Below, piece after piece: positions 35,379-43,235 of a stretch of DNA of 62,048 nt. The number at the start of each line of letters is the position of its first letter. Position 1 is the stretch's first letter. The notes under the pieces are model-generated. The model was not told the origin of the DNA. It saw nothing but the letters and a program-made list of their open reading frames with translations, and ran no database searches. Origin of the DNA: Planctomycetota bacterium (GTDB lineage: Bacteria > Planctomycetota > UBA1135 > GCA-002686595); NCBI GenBank assembly GCA_016220085.1, contig JACRIN010000001.1:1-62048 (forward strand), read 5' to 3'. Made by a program: the position numbers and the translations under genes.

Positions 35379-36733
35379 AGCCGTCGCGCTACAACCGGCT
35401 GTTCCAGTCGTCCGATGGGACGTGGCTCGCGTTCAATTCCTGGTCGACCGCGCTCGCGGAGATCGAGCCGGCGCAGCAGGAGTTCGTCCAGGCGCTGCTC
35501 GCCGAGCCCGAGCGAACGCCCTGCGAGACCCCGGAGAAGCGCGACATCCGCGAGGCGCTGGTGCGCGCGCATTTCCTGATCGAGGACGACGAGGACGAGC
35601 TCTCGACCGCGAAAGCGGATCTCGAGCGCGATCGCCACCGCGTCGACCAGCTCTTCCTGACGATCGCGCCGACGCTCGACTGCAACTTCCGCTGCGACTA
35701 CTGCTTCGAGGAGCACCTCAAGGTCTCGATGTCGAAGAAGGTGCAGGACCTGCTGCTCGCGTGGTGCGACGCGAAGTCGAAGCCGTGCGAAACGCTCGCG
35801 GTGACGTGGTACGGCGGCGAGCCGCTCTTGCCGTCGGCGTATCCGGTGGTCGAGCGACTGAGCGCGGGCTTCCAAGCGCTCTGCGAGAAGCGCGGGATGC
35901 GCTACGACGCGACGCTGGTGACCAACGGCTTCTTCCTCGATCGCGAGAAGATGTTGCGGCTGAAGGAGCTCGGCGTCGTCAAGGTCCAAGTGACCCTCGA
36001 CGGCCCGCCCGACGAGCACGACAAGCGCCGCCACCTGATCGGCGGGCGCGGCACGTTCTGGCGCATCATCGAGAACATGCGCGCGACGATCGACCTCGCG
36101 GAGTTCCAGCTGCGCATCAACGTCGACGCGCGCAACTCGCTGCGGGCGCTCGAGGTGCTCGAGATCCTGAAGGAGCAAGGGCTCCACACGCACGTGAGGC
36201 CGTACCTCGCGCAGGTGACGCACGACGGCGCCGCGTGCGGGAACATCCAGGAGCTCTGCTACTCGAGCAACGACTTCGCGCGGATGGAGGTCGAGATCTA
36301 CCGCGAGGCGGCGAAGCGCGGGCTCGGGCTCTCGCGCTATCCGTTCCGGCTCGCGGGCGCGTTCTGCACCGCGGATCGGCTCAACGGGTTCGTCGTGTCG
36401 CCGAACGGCCTGCTGTTCAAGTGCTGGCACGAAGTGACGATGAACCCGGAGAAGTCGATCGGGAGCCTGCTCGACGGCCAACAGCCGTTCCAGGTCTCGA
36501 ACGAGAACAAGTGGCTCGCGTGGGATCCGCTCGCGAAGAGCGGTTGTCGCTCGTGCGAAGTGATGCCGCTCTGCCACGGCGGTTGCCCGCTCGAGGCGAT
36601 GCGGCACCCCGAGCGCGACCGCGGCGCGTGCGAGCACTACAAGTTCCACCTCGAGCCGCTGCTCGAGATCCGTCACCGCCACCCCGGACCGGAGAGCGCG
36701 ACCGGCCCGGCGCGCGACGTCGCCTGCAAATGA
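35375..36733 (+). CDS. Radical SAM/SPASM peptide maturase
   Basis: A 452-residue radical SAM enzyme. The N-terminal 90 residues (SRYNRLFQSSDGTWLAFNSWS...) resemble the peptide-recognition-like domains found on RiPP maturases. The radical SAM motif is C103, C107, C110 (LDCNFRCDYC), with GGEP at 148-151. The C-terminal SPASM domain has the full seven-cysteine pattern C331, C350, C391-x2-C394-x5-C400-x3-C404 and C419, for two auxiliary iron-sulfur clusters. Such enzymes form thioether or C-C crosslinks in peptides (SCIFF, ranthipeptide, PqqE, MftC, AlbA types) or act as sulfatase maturases. No sulfatase is near. It overlaps both neighbours by ATGA. Confidence 0.9.
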   Translation: MKPSRYNRLFQSSDGTWLAFNSWSTALAEIEPAQQEFVQALLAEPERTPCETPEKRDIREALVRAHFLIEDDEDELSTAKADLERDRHRVDQLFLTIAPTLDCNFRCDYCFEEHLKVSMSKKVQDLLLAWCDAKSKPCETLAVTWYGGEPLLPSAYPVVERLSAGFQALCEKRGMRYDATLVTNGFFLDREKMLRLKELGVVKVQVTLDGPPDEHDKRRHLIGGRGTFWRIIENMRATIDLAEFQLRINVDARNSLRALEVLEILKEQGLHTHVRPYLAQVTHDGAACGNIQELCYSSNDFARMEVEIYREAAKRGLGLSRYPFRLAGAFCTADRLNGFVVSPNGLLFKCWHEVTMNPEKSIGSLLDGQQPFQVSNENKWLAWDPLAKSGCRSCEVMPLCHGGCPLEAMRHPERDRGACEHYKFHLEPLLEIRHRHPGPESATGPARDVACK

Positions 36734-37680
36734 TCCGCGTCGGTCTGATCGGTTCGCCCGAGCGTCCGGAGCTGCAGAGGCTCGCGCTCCGGCTCGAGGA
36801 GCGCGGCGCGGACGGCGTCGTGTTCGATTCGCGCGAGGAGCCCGCGATCCGGCTCTCGACCGACGGGGAAGAGCTGATGGGCCGCGACCTCCGCGACTGC
36901 TCGGCGTTCTACGTGTCCGATCTCGGCCTGCGCCCGGCGGCGGTGCGCGCGCCCGACGGCTCGCTCGATCGCGAACGCAGCGAGCGGTTCCTCCGCGCGT
37001 CGCAGCGCCACCTCGCGACGTGGACCGCGCTCTTCGTGCGGCTCGCGCGTCGCGCGCGGGTCGTCAACCCGCCGCGCACGTGGGATCTGCACGGCGAGAA
37101 ACCGTTCGAGAGCGCGAGCCTCTTCCGCCTCGGCCTCCGCACTCCCGTGACGATCGCGACCAACGATCCCGCGCTGCTCGTCGAGCCGCCGATCGCCGTC
37201 AGCGACGGTTGGGTGCAAAAAGGTCTGATCGGCGGCTACGGCTACACGCGCGCGTTCGCGCCGCACGCGAGCATCGGCGAGGCGCGTGCCGCGCTGGGCG
37301 CGAGCGCGGCGTTGATCCAAGAGCGCGTCGTCGGCGTCAACGTGCGCGCGTACGTCGTCGGCGGCTCGGTGCTCGGCGCGGCGGAGATCCACGCCTCCGA
37401 GGGCGGCGAGGTCGACTCGCGCAAGAACACCGGCCGCGTGCGCCGGATCGTGCTGCCCGACGGAGCTCGCGCGCTCGCCGAGAGCGTCGCGCGCCACTGG
37501 GGCATGGGCTTCGCCGCGGTCGACTTCATGCGCGACGAGTCGAGCGGAGCCTGGTCGGTGCTCGAGTGCAACTCCTCGCCGTTCTTCGTCGAGTTCGAGC
37601 GCTCGACCGGCCTCGCGGTGTCGAGCGCGCTCGCCGACCACCTCACCGAGCGCCGCCGGGGCGGCCCTGCGCGGGCGTGA
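36730..37680 (+). CDS. ATP-grasp ligase (RimK-like), probable peptide-modifying enzyme
   Basis: A 316-residue ATP-grasp enzyme. The N-terminal domain includes FYVSDLGLRP and ARVVNPPRTWDLHGEKPF. The central domain has WVQKGLIGGYG (161-171), IQERVVGVNVRAYVVGG (196-212, hinge and ATP contacts) and SRKNTGRVRR. The metal-binding end is FAAVDF...WSVLECNSSPFF with D265, E279 and N281. All expected catalytic positions are present, so it should form an amide, ester or peptide bond with ATP. It is coupled by ATGA to the SPASM enzyme before it and by GTGA to the reductase-like gene after it. The pairing recalls grasp-with-spasm RiPP systems. Confidence 0.88.
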   Translation: MIRVGLIGSPERPELQRLALRLEERGADGVVFDSREEPAIRLSTDGEELMGRDLRDCSAFYVSDLGLRPAAVRAPDGSLDRERSERFLRASQRHLATWTALFVRLARRARVVNPPRTWDLHGEKPFESASLFRLGLRTPVTIATNDPALLVEPPIAVSDGWVQKGLIGGYGYTRAFAPHASIGEARAALGASAALIQERVVGVNVRAYVVGGSVLGAAEIHASEGGEVDSRKNTGRVRRIVLPDGARALAESVARHWGMGFAAVDFMRDESSGAWSVLECNSSPFFVEFERSTGLAVSSALADHLTERRRGGPARA

Positions 37681-38552
37681 ATCCCGACGCGGACGTGAAC
37701 CCGGACGAGAACGCGGGCGCGACCGTGACCCCGAGCGTGAACCCCGACGCGACCGAGCTCGCCGGCTTCGCGCCCTGCACGGGACCGTTCGAGGACGCGC
37801 TGCTTCGAAAGCTCGTCGACATGATCCGAGCCTCGGCCGATCCGGAGTTCGCGTTCGTGCGCCGGCTCGCGGTGCCTTGGACGGTGCCGCGCGCGCCGTT
37901 GCGAGAGCTCCGCGTCGCGTTGATCACGACCGCGGGGCTCCACCGGCGCGACGACGCGCCGTTCCGAGCGCTCGAGGAGCCGCTCGGCGATCCGAGCTTC
38001 CGCACGCTCGCCCACTTGGTCGCGCGCGACGAGCTCGCGCTCGAGCAAGGCTACGTCGACCCGAAGTACACCGCGGTCGATCCCGAGGTCGCGCTGCCGA
38101 TGCACGCGCTCCAGGAGCTCGCGATGCGCGGCGTCGTCGGCGAGCCCGCGCCGCGCCACCACAGCTTCGTCGGCGGCGTGATCCGGCCGTTGCCGGGATT
38201 GCTCGCGAGCGCGGCCGAGCTCGCGCGCGAGCTGCGCGCCGACGGCGTCGATGCGGCGCTGCTGATCCCGAACTGCTCGATCTGCGTGCAGACCGCGGCG
38301 CTGGTCGCGTGCGAGCTCGAGGCGCGCGCGATCGCGACCGTGTGCGTGACGCTGATCCCCGAGCTGACGCGCGTGGTCGGCGCGCCGCGCAGCCTCGCGG
38401 TCCATTTCCCGTTCGGCGCGCCGCTCGGCGATCCGGGGCACGCAGAGCTGCACCGCGCGGTGCTCGCCGAGGCGCTCGCGCTGCTCGACTCGTCGAACGA
38501 GGCGCCGACGCTCGCCACTTCGCGCTACGCTTGGCGCAAGTCGCCGGGCTGA
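37677..38552 (+). CDS. Glycine/sarcosine/betaine reductase subunit B-like protein
   Basis: A 291-residue protein of the GrdB/PrdB-related family found in many aerobes. Diagnostic segments: ITTAGLHRRDDAPFR (83-97), SFRTLAHLV, YVDPKYTAVDPEVALPMHALQEL, HHSFVGG and IPNCSICVQ with C200 and C203. In true reductases a selenocysteine acts here; this gene uses cysteine and reads through without an internal TGA. A thiol-based reduction or disulfide/thioether chemistry is possible. Residues 1-30 are an odd asparagine/proline/aspartate repeat (VNPDA units) absent from the family, perhaps a recent expansion. The GTG start overlaps the ATP-grasp stop (GTGA). A later start is possible. Confidence 0.8.
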   Translation: MNPDADVNPDENAGATVTPSVNPDATELAGFAPCTGPFEDALLRKLVDMIRASADPEFAFVRRLAVPWTVPRAPLRELRVALITTAGLHRRDDAPFRALEEPLGDPSFRTLAHLVARDELALEQGYVDPKYTAVDPEVALPMHALQELAMRGVVGEPAPRHHSFVGGVIRPLPGLLASAAELARELRADGVDAALLIPNCSICVQTAALVACELEARAIATVCVTLIPELTRVVGAPRSLAVHFPFGAPLGDPGHAELHRAVLAEALALLDSSNEAPTLATSRYAWRKSPG

Positions 38553-38595
38553 GCTCGCGCGCCGGTCTCGCTCCCCCCTTTCGAATCGGATCCGC

Positions 38596-40041
38596 ATGCG
38601 CGTCCCCATCCATCCGCTGGCCGCGTTCGCTCGGCTGGCGACGTTCGCTCCGCTCGCCGCGTTCGCTCCGGTGACGGCGTTGCTCGTCCTCGCGCCGCTC
38701 GCGCGCGCCGCGCAGCTCGAAAAGGTCACCGAAGAGCGCGTGCGCGCCGCCTACGCCGAGGCGCGCGCGGTGCTCGAGTCCGATTTCGACGCGCGCTTCC
38801 ACGGCGAGCTCACGATCCGCTTGGTCACGTCGGTCGAGCTCGGCCGGCGCATCGCCGAGGAGAACCTGCCGATCGTGCGACTGCGCCAGCCCGACGAGGA
38901 GAAAGCGACGGCCGAAGCGAAAGCGCTCGGCGACGCCGCCGGGCCGATCATGTTCGCGAAGTACGCGTGGAGCACCCGCGAGTTCCTCGTCGTGCCGAAG
39001 ACGTGGGAGCTCTCCGCGAAACTGCTCGAGCGCCCCGAGCTGACCTCGGACGAAACGCTGCGCGCCGTGATGGTCCACGAGCTCGTCCACGCCTGGGACG
39101 ACGCGCTGCACGACCTCAGCGCGTTCATCGCGAACGCCGATTCCGTCGACGCCGCGAACGCCGTGAACGCGATCATCGAGGGTCACGCTCAGTACACCAC
39201 GCGACGCGTGTGCGCCGCGCACGGCTGGAGCAAGGGCTTCGACACGTTCACCTCGGGGATCGGCGTGATCCCCGAGTCGTCGAAGGCGTCCGGCGAGGGC
39301 ATGATGACGCTGTTGCGCGCGCAGTCCGCGAACACGACGTTCGCGTACCACGACGGCGAGAGCTTCGTCACCGCGATCGGCAACGTCGGCGGACCGGAAG
39401 CATTGGCGCGCGCATTCCGCGATCCGCCGCGCGACGGCGAGACGATCCTGCACCCGGAGTGGTTCCTCGATCCGAGGACGCGGCCGGTGATGCTCTACGA
39501 TCCCGAGCCCGCGCTCGACCTCTTCGTCGCGCGCTTCCCCGCGGACGTGTGGACGTCGCAGCGCCTGACCGTGCAATCGAACCAGCTCGAAGCGGCGCTC
39601 GTGCTGCTGCCGAAGGTCGACGCAGCCGCGATCGTCGCTTCGGTGCGCAACGCGCGCTTGGTGGCGCTCTATCCGGCCGCGAATCCGGCCGAGAAGATGG
39701 TCGTGATGACGATCCTCGAGTTCGGCACCGAAGCCGAGGCGCGCGCGTATGTCGCGATGAGCGATCGGCTCAGCAAGCTCAAGGACGAGCAGATGAAGTC
39801 CGGCGTCGTGCGCATCACGGGCTCGACGACGAGCACGCTCGACGGCGTCGACACGTTCGGCTTCCTGCAGCACAAGCAGATGAAGAACGGGGTGCTCGCG
39901 TTCGACGTGCTCTCGCTCGACCTCGGCCGCGGCAAGCTCGTGGTCGAAACGCTCCTGAGCGGCGAGCCGCTGGACATCGAGCCTCACGTCAAACTCGGGA
40001 TCGCGCTGCTCGAGGCGGTGAAGAAGCGCGAGGCGAAGTAG
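38596..40041 (+). CDS. Secreted gluzincin-like zinc protease
   Basis: A 481-residue exported protein. The signal region (1-38) contains three copies of a six-residue unit (AAFARL, ATFAPL, AAFAPV) before the ALLVLAPLARA core. The zinc motif is HELVH at 161-165 and the likely third ligand is E195 in IIEGHAQ, the arrangement of gluzincins. The rest is of unknown fold with a repeated beta/alpha pattern. It starts 43 bases after the RiPP-type operon on the same strand, so it may be cotranscribed and could serve as leader peptidase after export, but this is speculation. The following amidase is 60 bases on. Confidence 0.72.
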   Translation: MRVPIHPLAAFARLATFAPLAAFAPVTALLVLAPLARAAQLEKVTEERVRAAYAEARAVLESDFDARFHGELTIRLVTSVELGRRIAEENLPIVRLRQPDEEKATAEAKALGDAAGPIMFAKYAWSTREFLVVPKTWELSAKLLERPELTSDETLRAVMVHELVHAWDDALHDLSAFIANADSVDAANAVNAIIEGHAQYTTRRVCAAHGWSKGFDTFTSGIGVIPESSKASGEGMMTLLRAQSANTTFAYHDGESFVTAIGNVGGPEALARAFRDPPRDGETILHPEWFLDPRTRPVMLYDPEPALDLFVARFPADVWTSQRLTVQSNQLEAALVLLPKVDAAAIVASVRNARLVALYPAANPAEKMVVMTILEFGTEAEARAYVAMSDRLSKLKDEQMKSGVVRITGSTTSTLDGVDTFGFLQHKQMKNGVLAFDVLSLDLGRGKLVVETLLSGEPLDIEPHVKLGIALLEAVKKREAK

Positions 40042-40101
40042 CGCCAGCCGGTTGGCGGTCGGCACGATACGTCGTCGCTCGAAACCACAGAGGTCCCGCC
40101 C

Positions 40102-41721
40102 ATGCTGATCGCGGTTGCGTTCGTTTGCTGCCAGGAATCGGAGCCTCGGCCCGAGCCTCGTGTCACGCGCGACGAAGTCGCGGTCGCCGCGAAGGTCGTC
40201 GGGCTCGACTACGACGCGGATGAGCTCGAGCTCGCGCGCCGCGGCGTCGGAGACAGCCTCGAGTCCTTCGAGCGGCTGCGCGCGGTCGACCTCGCGAACT
40301 CGGTCGCGCCCGCGTTCACGTTCCACGCCCGCATCCCGGGCATCGGCGCGCCGAAACCGTGGCCCGCGGCGATTCCGCGCGAACGCGCGACCGTCGTGCG
40401 GCCCGCCGACCTCGAGGAACTCGCGTTCGCGGACCTCGCGACGCTTTCCGAGCTCGTGCGCACGCGCCAAGTCACCGCGACCGAGCTCGTCGAGCTCTCG
40501 CTCGCGCGCCTGAAGCGCCTCGATCCCACGCTGCACTGCGTCGTGACGCTCTGCGAGCAGCGCGCGAGAGCTCGAGCGGCCGAACTCGATCGCGAGCTCG
40601 CTCTCGGCCAATGGCGCGGTCCGTTGCACGGCTTGCCGTGGGGCGCGAAGGACCTCTTCGCGACGAAAGGCATCCGCACGACCTGGGGCGCGCCGCCGTT
40701 CGAGCAGCAGAGGCTCGAGTTCGACGCGGCGGTCGTCGAGAAGCTCGACCACGCGGGCGCGGTGCTCGTCGCCAAGCTCTCGCTCGGCGAGCTCGCGATG
40801 GGAGACACGTGGTTCGGCGGGCTGACGCGCAATCCGTGGGACGTCTCGAAGGGCTCGTCGGGTTCGTCCGCCGGCCCGGCTTCGGCGACGTCGTCGGGTT
40901 GCGTCGCGTTCGCGATCGGAACCGAGACCTGCGGCTCGATCGTATCGCCGTCCGCGACGTGCGGCGTCACCGGGTTGCGCCCGACGTTCGGACGCGTGTC
41001 GCGTCACGGCGCGATGGCGCTCTCGTGGACGATGGACAAAGTCGGGCCGATCGCGCGCACCGTCGCGGACTGCGCGACCGTGTTCGCGGCGATCCACGGC
41101 GCCGACCCGCGCGACGAGAGCTCGGTCGACGCGCCGTTCGTCGATCTGGGGACAGTCGACGTTCGCGGTTGGAAGGTGGGCTACGTCCCAGGCGACTTCG
41201 GCGACGCGGCGATCGAGGCGCGGCGCTTGAAGGAGCTCGCGGATCTCGGTTGCGAGCTCGTGCCGATCGAGCTGCCGGAGTACCCGCTCGGCGAGCTCTT
41301 CGTGATCCTGACGTCCGAAGCCGCGGCGGCGTTCGACCAACTGACCGACCGCGGGCTCGACGCCGCGCTGGTGCAGCAGGACGAGAGCGCGTGGCCGAAC
41401 ACTTTCCGCGTCGCGCGCCTGGCGCCGGCCGCCGATTATCTGCGTGCGTGTCGGATCCGGCGGCTCCTGATGCTCGACATCGCCAGGCTCTTCGAGCGCG
41501 TCGACGTGATCGTGCATCCGAGCCTTTCCGGAAAATGGCTCGTCCTCGAAAACCTGACCGGCAATCCGAGCGTCTGCGTTCCGACCGAGCTCGGCGCCGA
41601 GGGCTCGCCGGGAAGTTTGAGCTTCACGGCGGCGGTGTTCGACGACACGCGCGCGCTCGCCATCGCCGAGGCTTGGCAGCGGGCGACCGGCTTCCAGCTC
41701 GCGCATCCCAGCCTTCGCTGA
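40102..41721 (+). CDS. Amidase signature family protein
   Basis: A 539-residue amidase with the Ser-cisSer-Lys triad: K183 in LPWGAKDLF, the glycine/serine loop GSSGSSAGPA (251-260) and the nucleophile S279 in GTETCGSI. It resembles GatA-like and secreted amidases that hydrolyse amides; the substrate is unknown. It has an extra N-terminal domain of about 100 residues before the canonical start. The first ten residues are hydrophobic and end in two cysteines (FVCC), which could be a short lipoprotein signal, but no basic n-region precedes it. AGAGG lies upstream of the ATG. Confidence 0.9.
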   Translation: MLIAVAFVCCQESEPRPEPRVTRDEVAVAAKVVGLDYDADELELARRGVGDSLESFERLRAVDLANSVAPAFTFHARIPGIGAPKPWPAAIPRERATVVRPADLEELAFADLATLSELVRTRQVTATELVELSLARLKRLDPTLHCVVTLCEQRARARAAELDRELALGQWRGPLHGLPWGAKDLFATKGIRTTWGAPPFEQQRLEFDAAVVEKLDHAGAVLVAKLSLGELAMGDTWFGGLTRNPWDVSKGSSGSSAGPASATSSGCVAFAIGTETCGSIVSPSATCGVTGLRPTFGRVSRHGAMALSWTMDKVGPIARTVADCATVFAAIHGADPRDESSVDAPFVDLGTVDVRGWKVGYVPGDFGDAAIEARRLKELADLGCELVPIELPEYPLGELFVILTSEAAAAFDQLTDRGLDAALVQQDESAWPNTFRVARLAPAADYLRACRIRRLLMLDIARLFERVDVIVHPSLSGKWLVLENLTGNPSVCVPTELGAEGSPGSLSFTAAVFDDTRALAIAEAWQRATGFQLAHPSLR

Positions 41722-42037
41722 CGAGAAGTGATGCGCGGACGCGCGACGGTGGGGTCGGGCCCGTCGATTCGCTGTGCCGCGGCTTGCTGATGCTCGCGGC
41801 GCCGATGGTCTCGGCGCCGACGGTTTCGGCGCCGGTGCGCGCGGCGCAGATGGTCTCTGCGGCGCTGCTCGCGGCGGCGCTGCCGGCGGAACCGATGCCC
41901 GCGGCACAGCCGCTCGCGGCGCCGATGCGCGGCTCCTCGGCGGCCACTTCGCGCTCGGCGCGATCGACCGCGCGGCCCCGCTCGAGCCTGGCGCGGTCGC
42001 GCGCGCGCGCCTATCCTCTCCCGGCCCCGGCCGCGCC
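41722..42037 (+). other. 316-bp gap largely filled by a 15-bp array
   Basis: No gene seen; the sequence is open in all frames only through GC bias. Most of it is the nine-unit repeat at 41793-41927. A TATCCT hexamer at 42012-42017, 20 bases before the ATG at 42038, is a possible -10. Confidence 0.6.
41793..41927 (+). repeat. 15-bp tandem array, 9 degenerate units
   Basis: Nine consecutive 15-base units from 41793, with a consensus close to CTCGCGGCGCCGATG. Units 1 and 9 are identical and those between vary at several positions. In one plus frame it reads as pentapeptides of type LAAPM, VSAPT, VSAPV, RAAQM; no start and ribosome binding site support translation. Confidence 0.9.
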
Positions 42038-43144
42038 ATGCCCAAGCTCGTCAAGCGTCTCCTGATCGCGCTCCTGTCGGTGACGGTGTTCTTCGGAGCG
42101 GCCGAAGCGCTGCTGCGCGCCAACGGATTCGAGTACCCGCCGCTCGAGCCGATCCAGGTCTGGAATCGCCTCGAGGACAAGGAGATCCGGCTCGGCACGA
42201 GCATGCACGAGTACGCCGAGCGCCAGATGTGGCGCCCGCGCGTCGGCTCCGAAGTTCCTTGGGGCGGCACGATCAACGAGTTCGGCTACCGCGGCCCCGC
42301 GTTGCGGAAAGAGAAGACGCCCGGCGTGCTGCGCATCGCGACGCTCGGCGACTCTTCGACGTTCGGGCACAGCGTCAAGTACGAGGACACGTACTCCGCG
42401 CAGCTCGAGAAGTTCCTCGACGTCGCCGGCTACGAATGCGAGGTGCTCGACGCCGGCGTCGTCGGCTTCACGATCCGCCAGGGGCTCGAGCGCTACGACG
42501 AGCTCGTCCGCGAGTTCGATCCAGACATCGTCATCGAGGCGTTCGGCGCGGTGAACGATCACCTGCAAGCACTGCAGTCGGTGCCCGACAAGGAGAAGAT
42601 CGCGATGAACGTCGCGACCGGCGGGTTCTGGACGCAGGTCGGCATCTCGCTGCGTCAGGACTCGCGGATCGTGCACTTCGTCGCGAAGCGGATCGACCTC
42701 GCTAAGGGCGTGACCTCCGATGTCCGCGGCAAGGTCTTCCTCGAGCGGAAGAAGGAGGCCGAGCTCGACCCGTACGTCGGCATGGTCAAGTTCCCCGGCA
42801 AGCGCCGGGTGCCGCTCGACGACTTCGAGGCCTGCTTGCTCGACCTCCAGAAGCGCGTCGAGGCCGACGGAGGACGTTTGATCCTGCTGTCGATGCCGCG
42901 CCAACCCGACGTCGAGGAGAAATCGCCGGTGCTGCTCGAGTACTCGAAGAAGGTCGTCGAGGTCGGCGCGCGCCAAGGTCTCGACGTCGTCGACGGCCGC
43001 GCGCTGTTCCAAACCGCGCTCGCCGAGGGGCGCAAGGTCGAGCAGCTCTTCGCCGACGCCTATCACCCGAGGCCCGCCGGGCATCGACTGCTCGCGCAAG
43101 CGCTCGGCAAGGCGATCGTCGCGCGTTTGCCCGCGACGAAGTAG
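42038..43144 (+). CDS. SGNH/GDSL hydrolase family membrane-anchored protein
   Basis: A 368-residue protein with an N-terminal helix (about 6-26) acting as a signal or anchor. The SGNH block I is GDSSTFG (about 104-110) and the C-terminal catalytic pair is in DAYHPRPAGH (D and H). The intermediate glycine and asparagine blocks are weaker (GVVGFTIRQG, GAVNDHLQ). Family members are esterases, lipases or O-acetyltransferase-associated deacetylases acting on envelope glycans. The following YfhO-like gene supports an envelope role. The ATG at 42038 is set by the hydrophobic N-terminus. Confidence 0.82.
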   Translation: MPKLVKRLLIALLSVTVFFGAAEALLRANGFEYPPLEPIQVWNRLEDKEIRLGTSMHEYAERQMWRPRVGSEVPWGGTINEFGYRGPALRKEKTPGVLRIATLGDSSTFGHSVKYEDTYSAQLEKFLDVAGYECEVLDAGVVGFTIRQGLERYDELVREFDPDIVIEAFGAVNDHLQALQSVPDKEKIAMNVATGGFWTQVGISLRQDSRIVHFVAKRIDLAKGVTSDVRGKVFLERKKEAELDPYVGMVKFPGKRRVPLDDFEACLLDLQKRVEADGGRLILLSMPRQPDVEEKSPVLLEYSKKVVEVGARQGLDVVDGRALFQTALAEGRKVEQLFADAYHPRPAGHRLLAQALGKAIVARLPATK

Positions 43145-43164
43145 GCTCCCGTCCGTCGGCGCGA

Positions 43165-43189
43165 GCGCCCGAGTTCCCGCTCCGGGCGC
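43165..43189 (+). terminator. GC-rich hairpin after the SGNH hydrolase gene
   Basis: GCGCCCGAG (43165-43173) pairs with CTCCGGGCGC (43180-43189) with one bulged base and a 6-base loop. It sits 20 bases after the stop codon. No U-tract follows. Confidence 0.3.
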
Positions 43190-43235
43190 ACGACCGTCGT
43201 CGACGAAACCCCCTGACGTCGGAACCCTCGCACCG

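Noticed and set aside
35375..36733. Anaerobic sulfatase-maturating enzyme
   Set aside because: It has the same cysteine layout, but no sulfatase is nearby and the N-terminal domain and neighbours fit peptide maturases better; it remains the main alternative.
37677..38552. Selenoprotein with a Sec codon in the GrdB-like gene
   Set aside because: The frame has no internal TGA, the active positions are cysteines, and the sequence after the TGA at 38550 does not continue the family.
37924..42276. 1450-residue open frame on the minus strand
   Set aside because: It is arginine-rich, antisense to the protease, amidase and SGNH genes, and has no domain signature; GC-rich third positions make antisense frames stay open.
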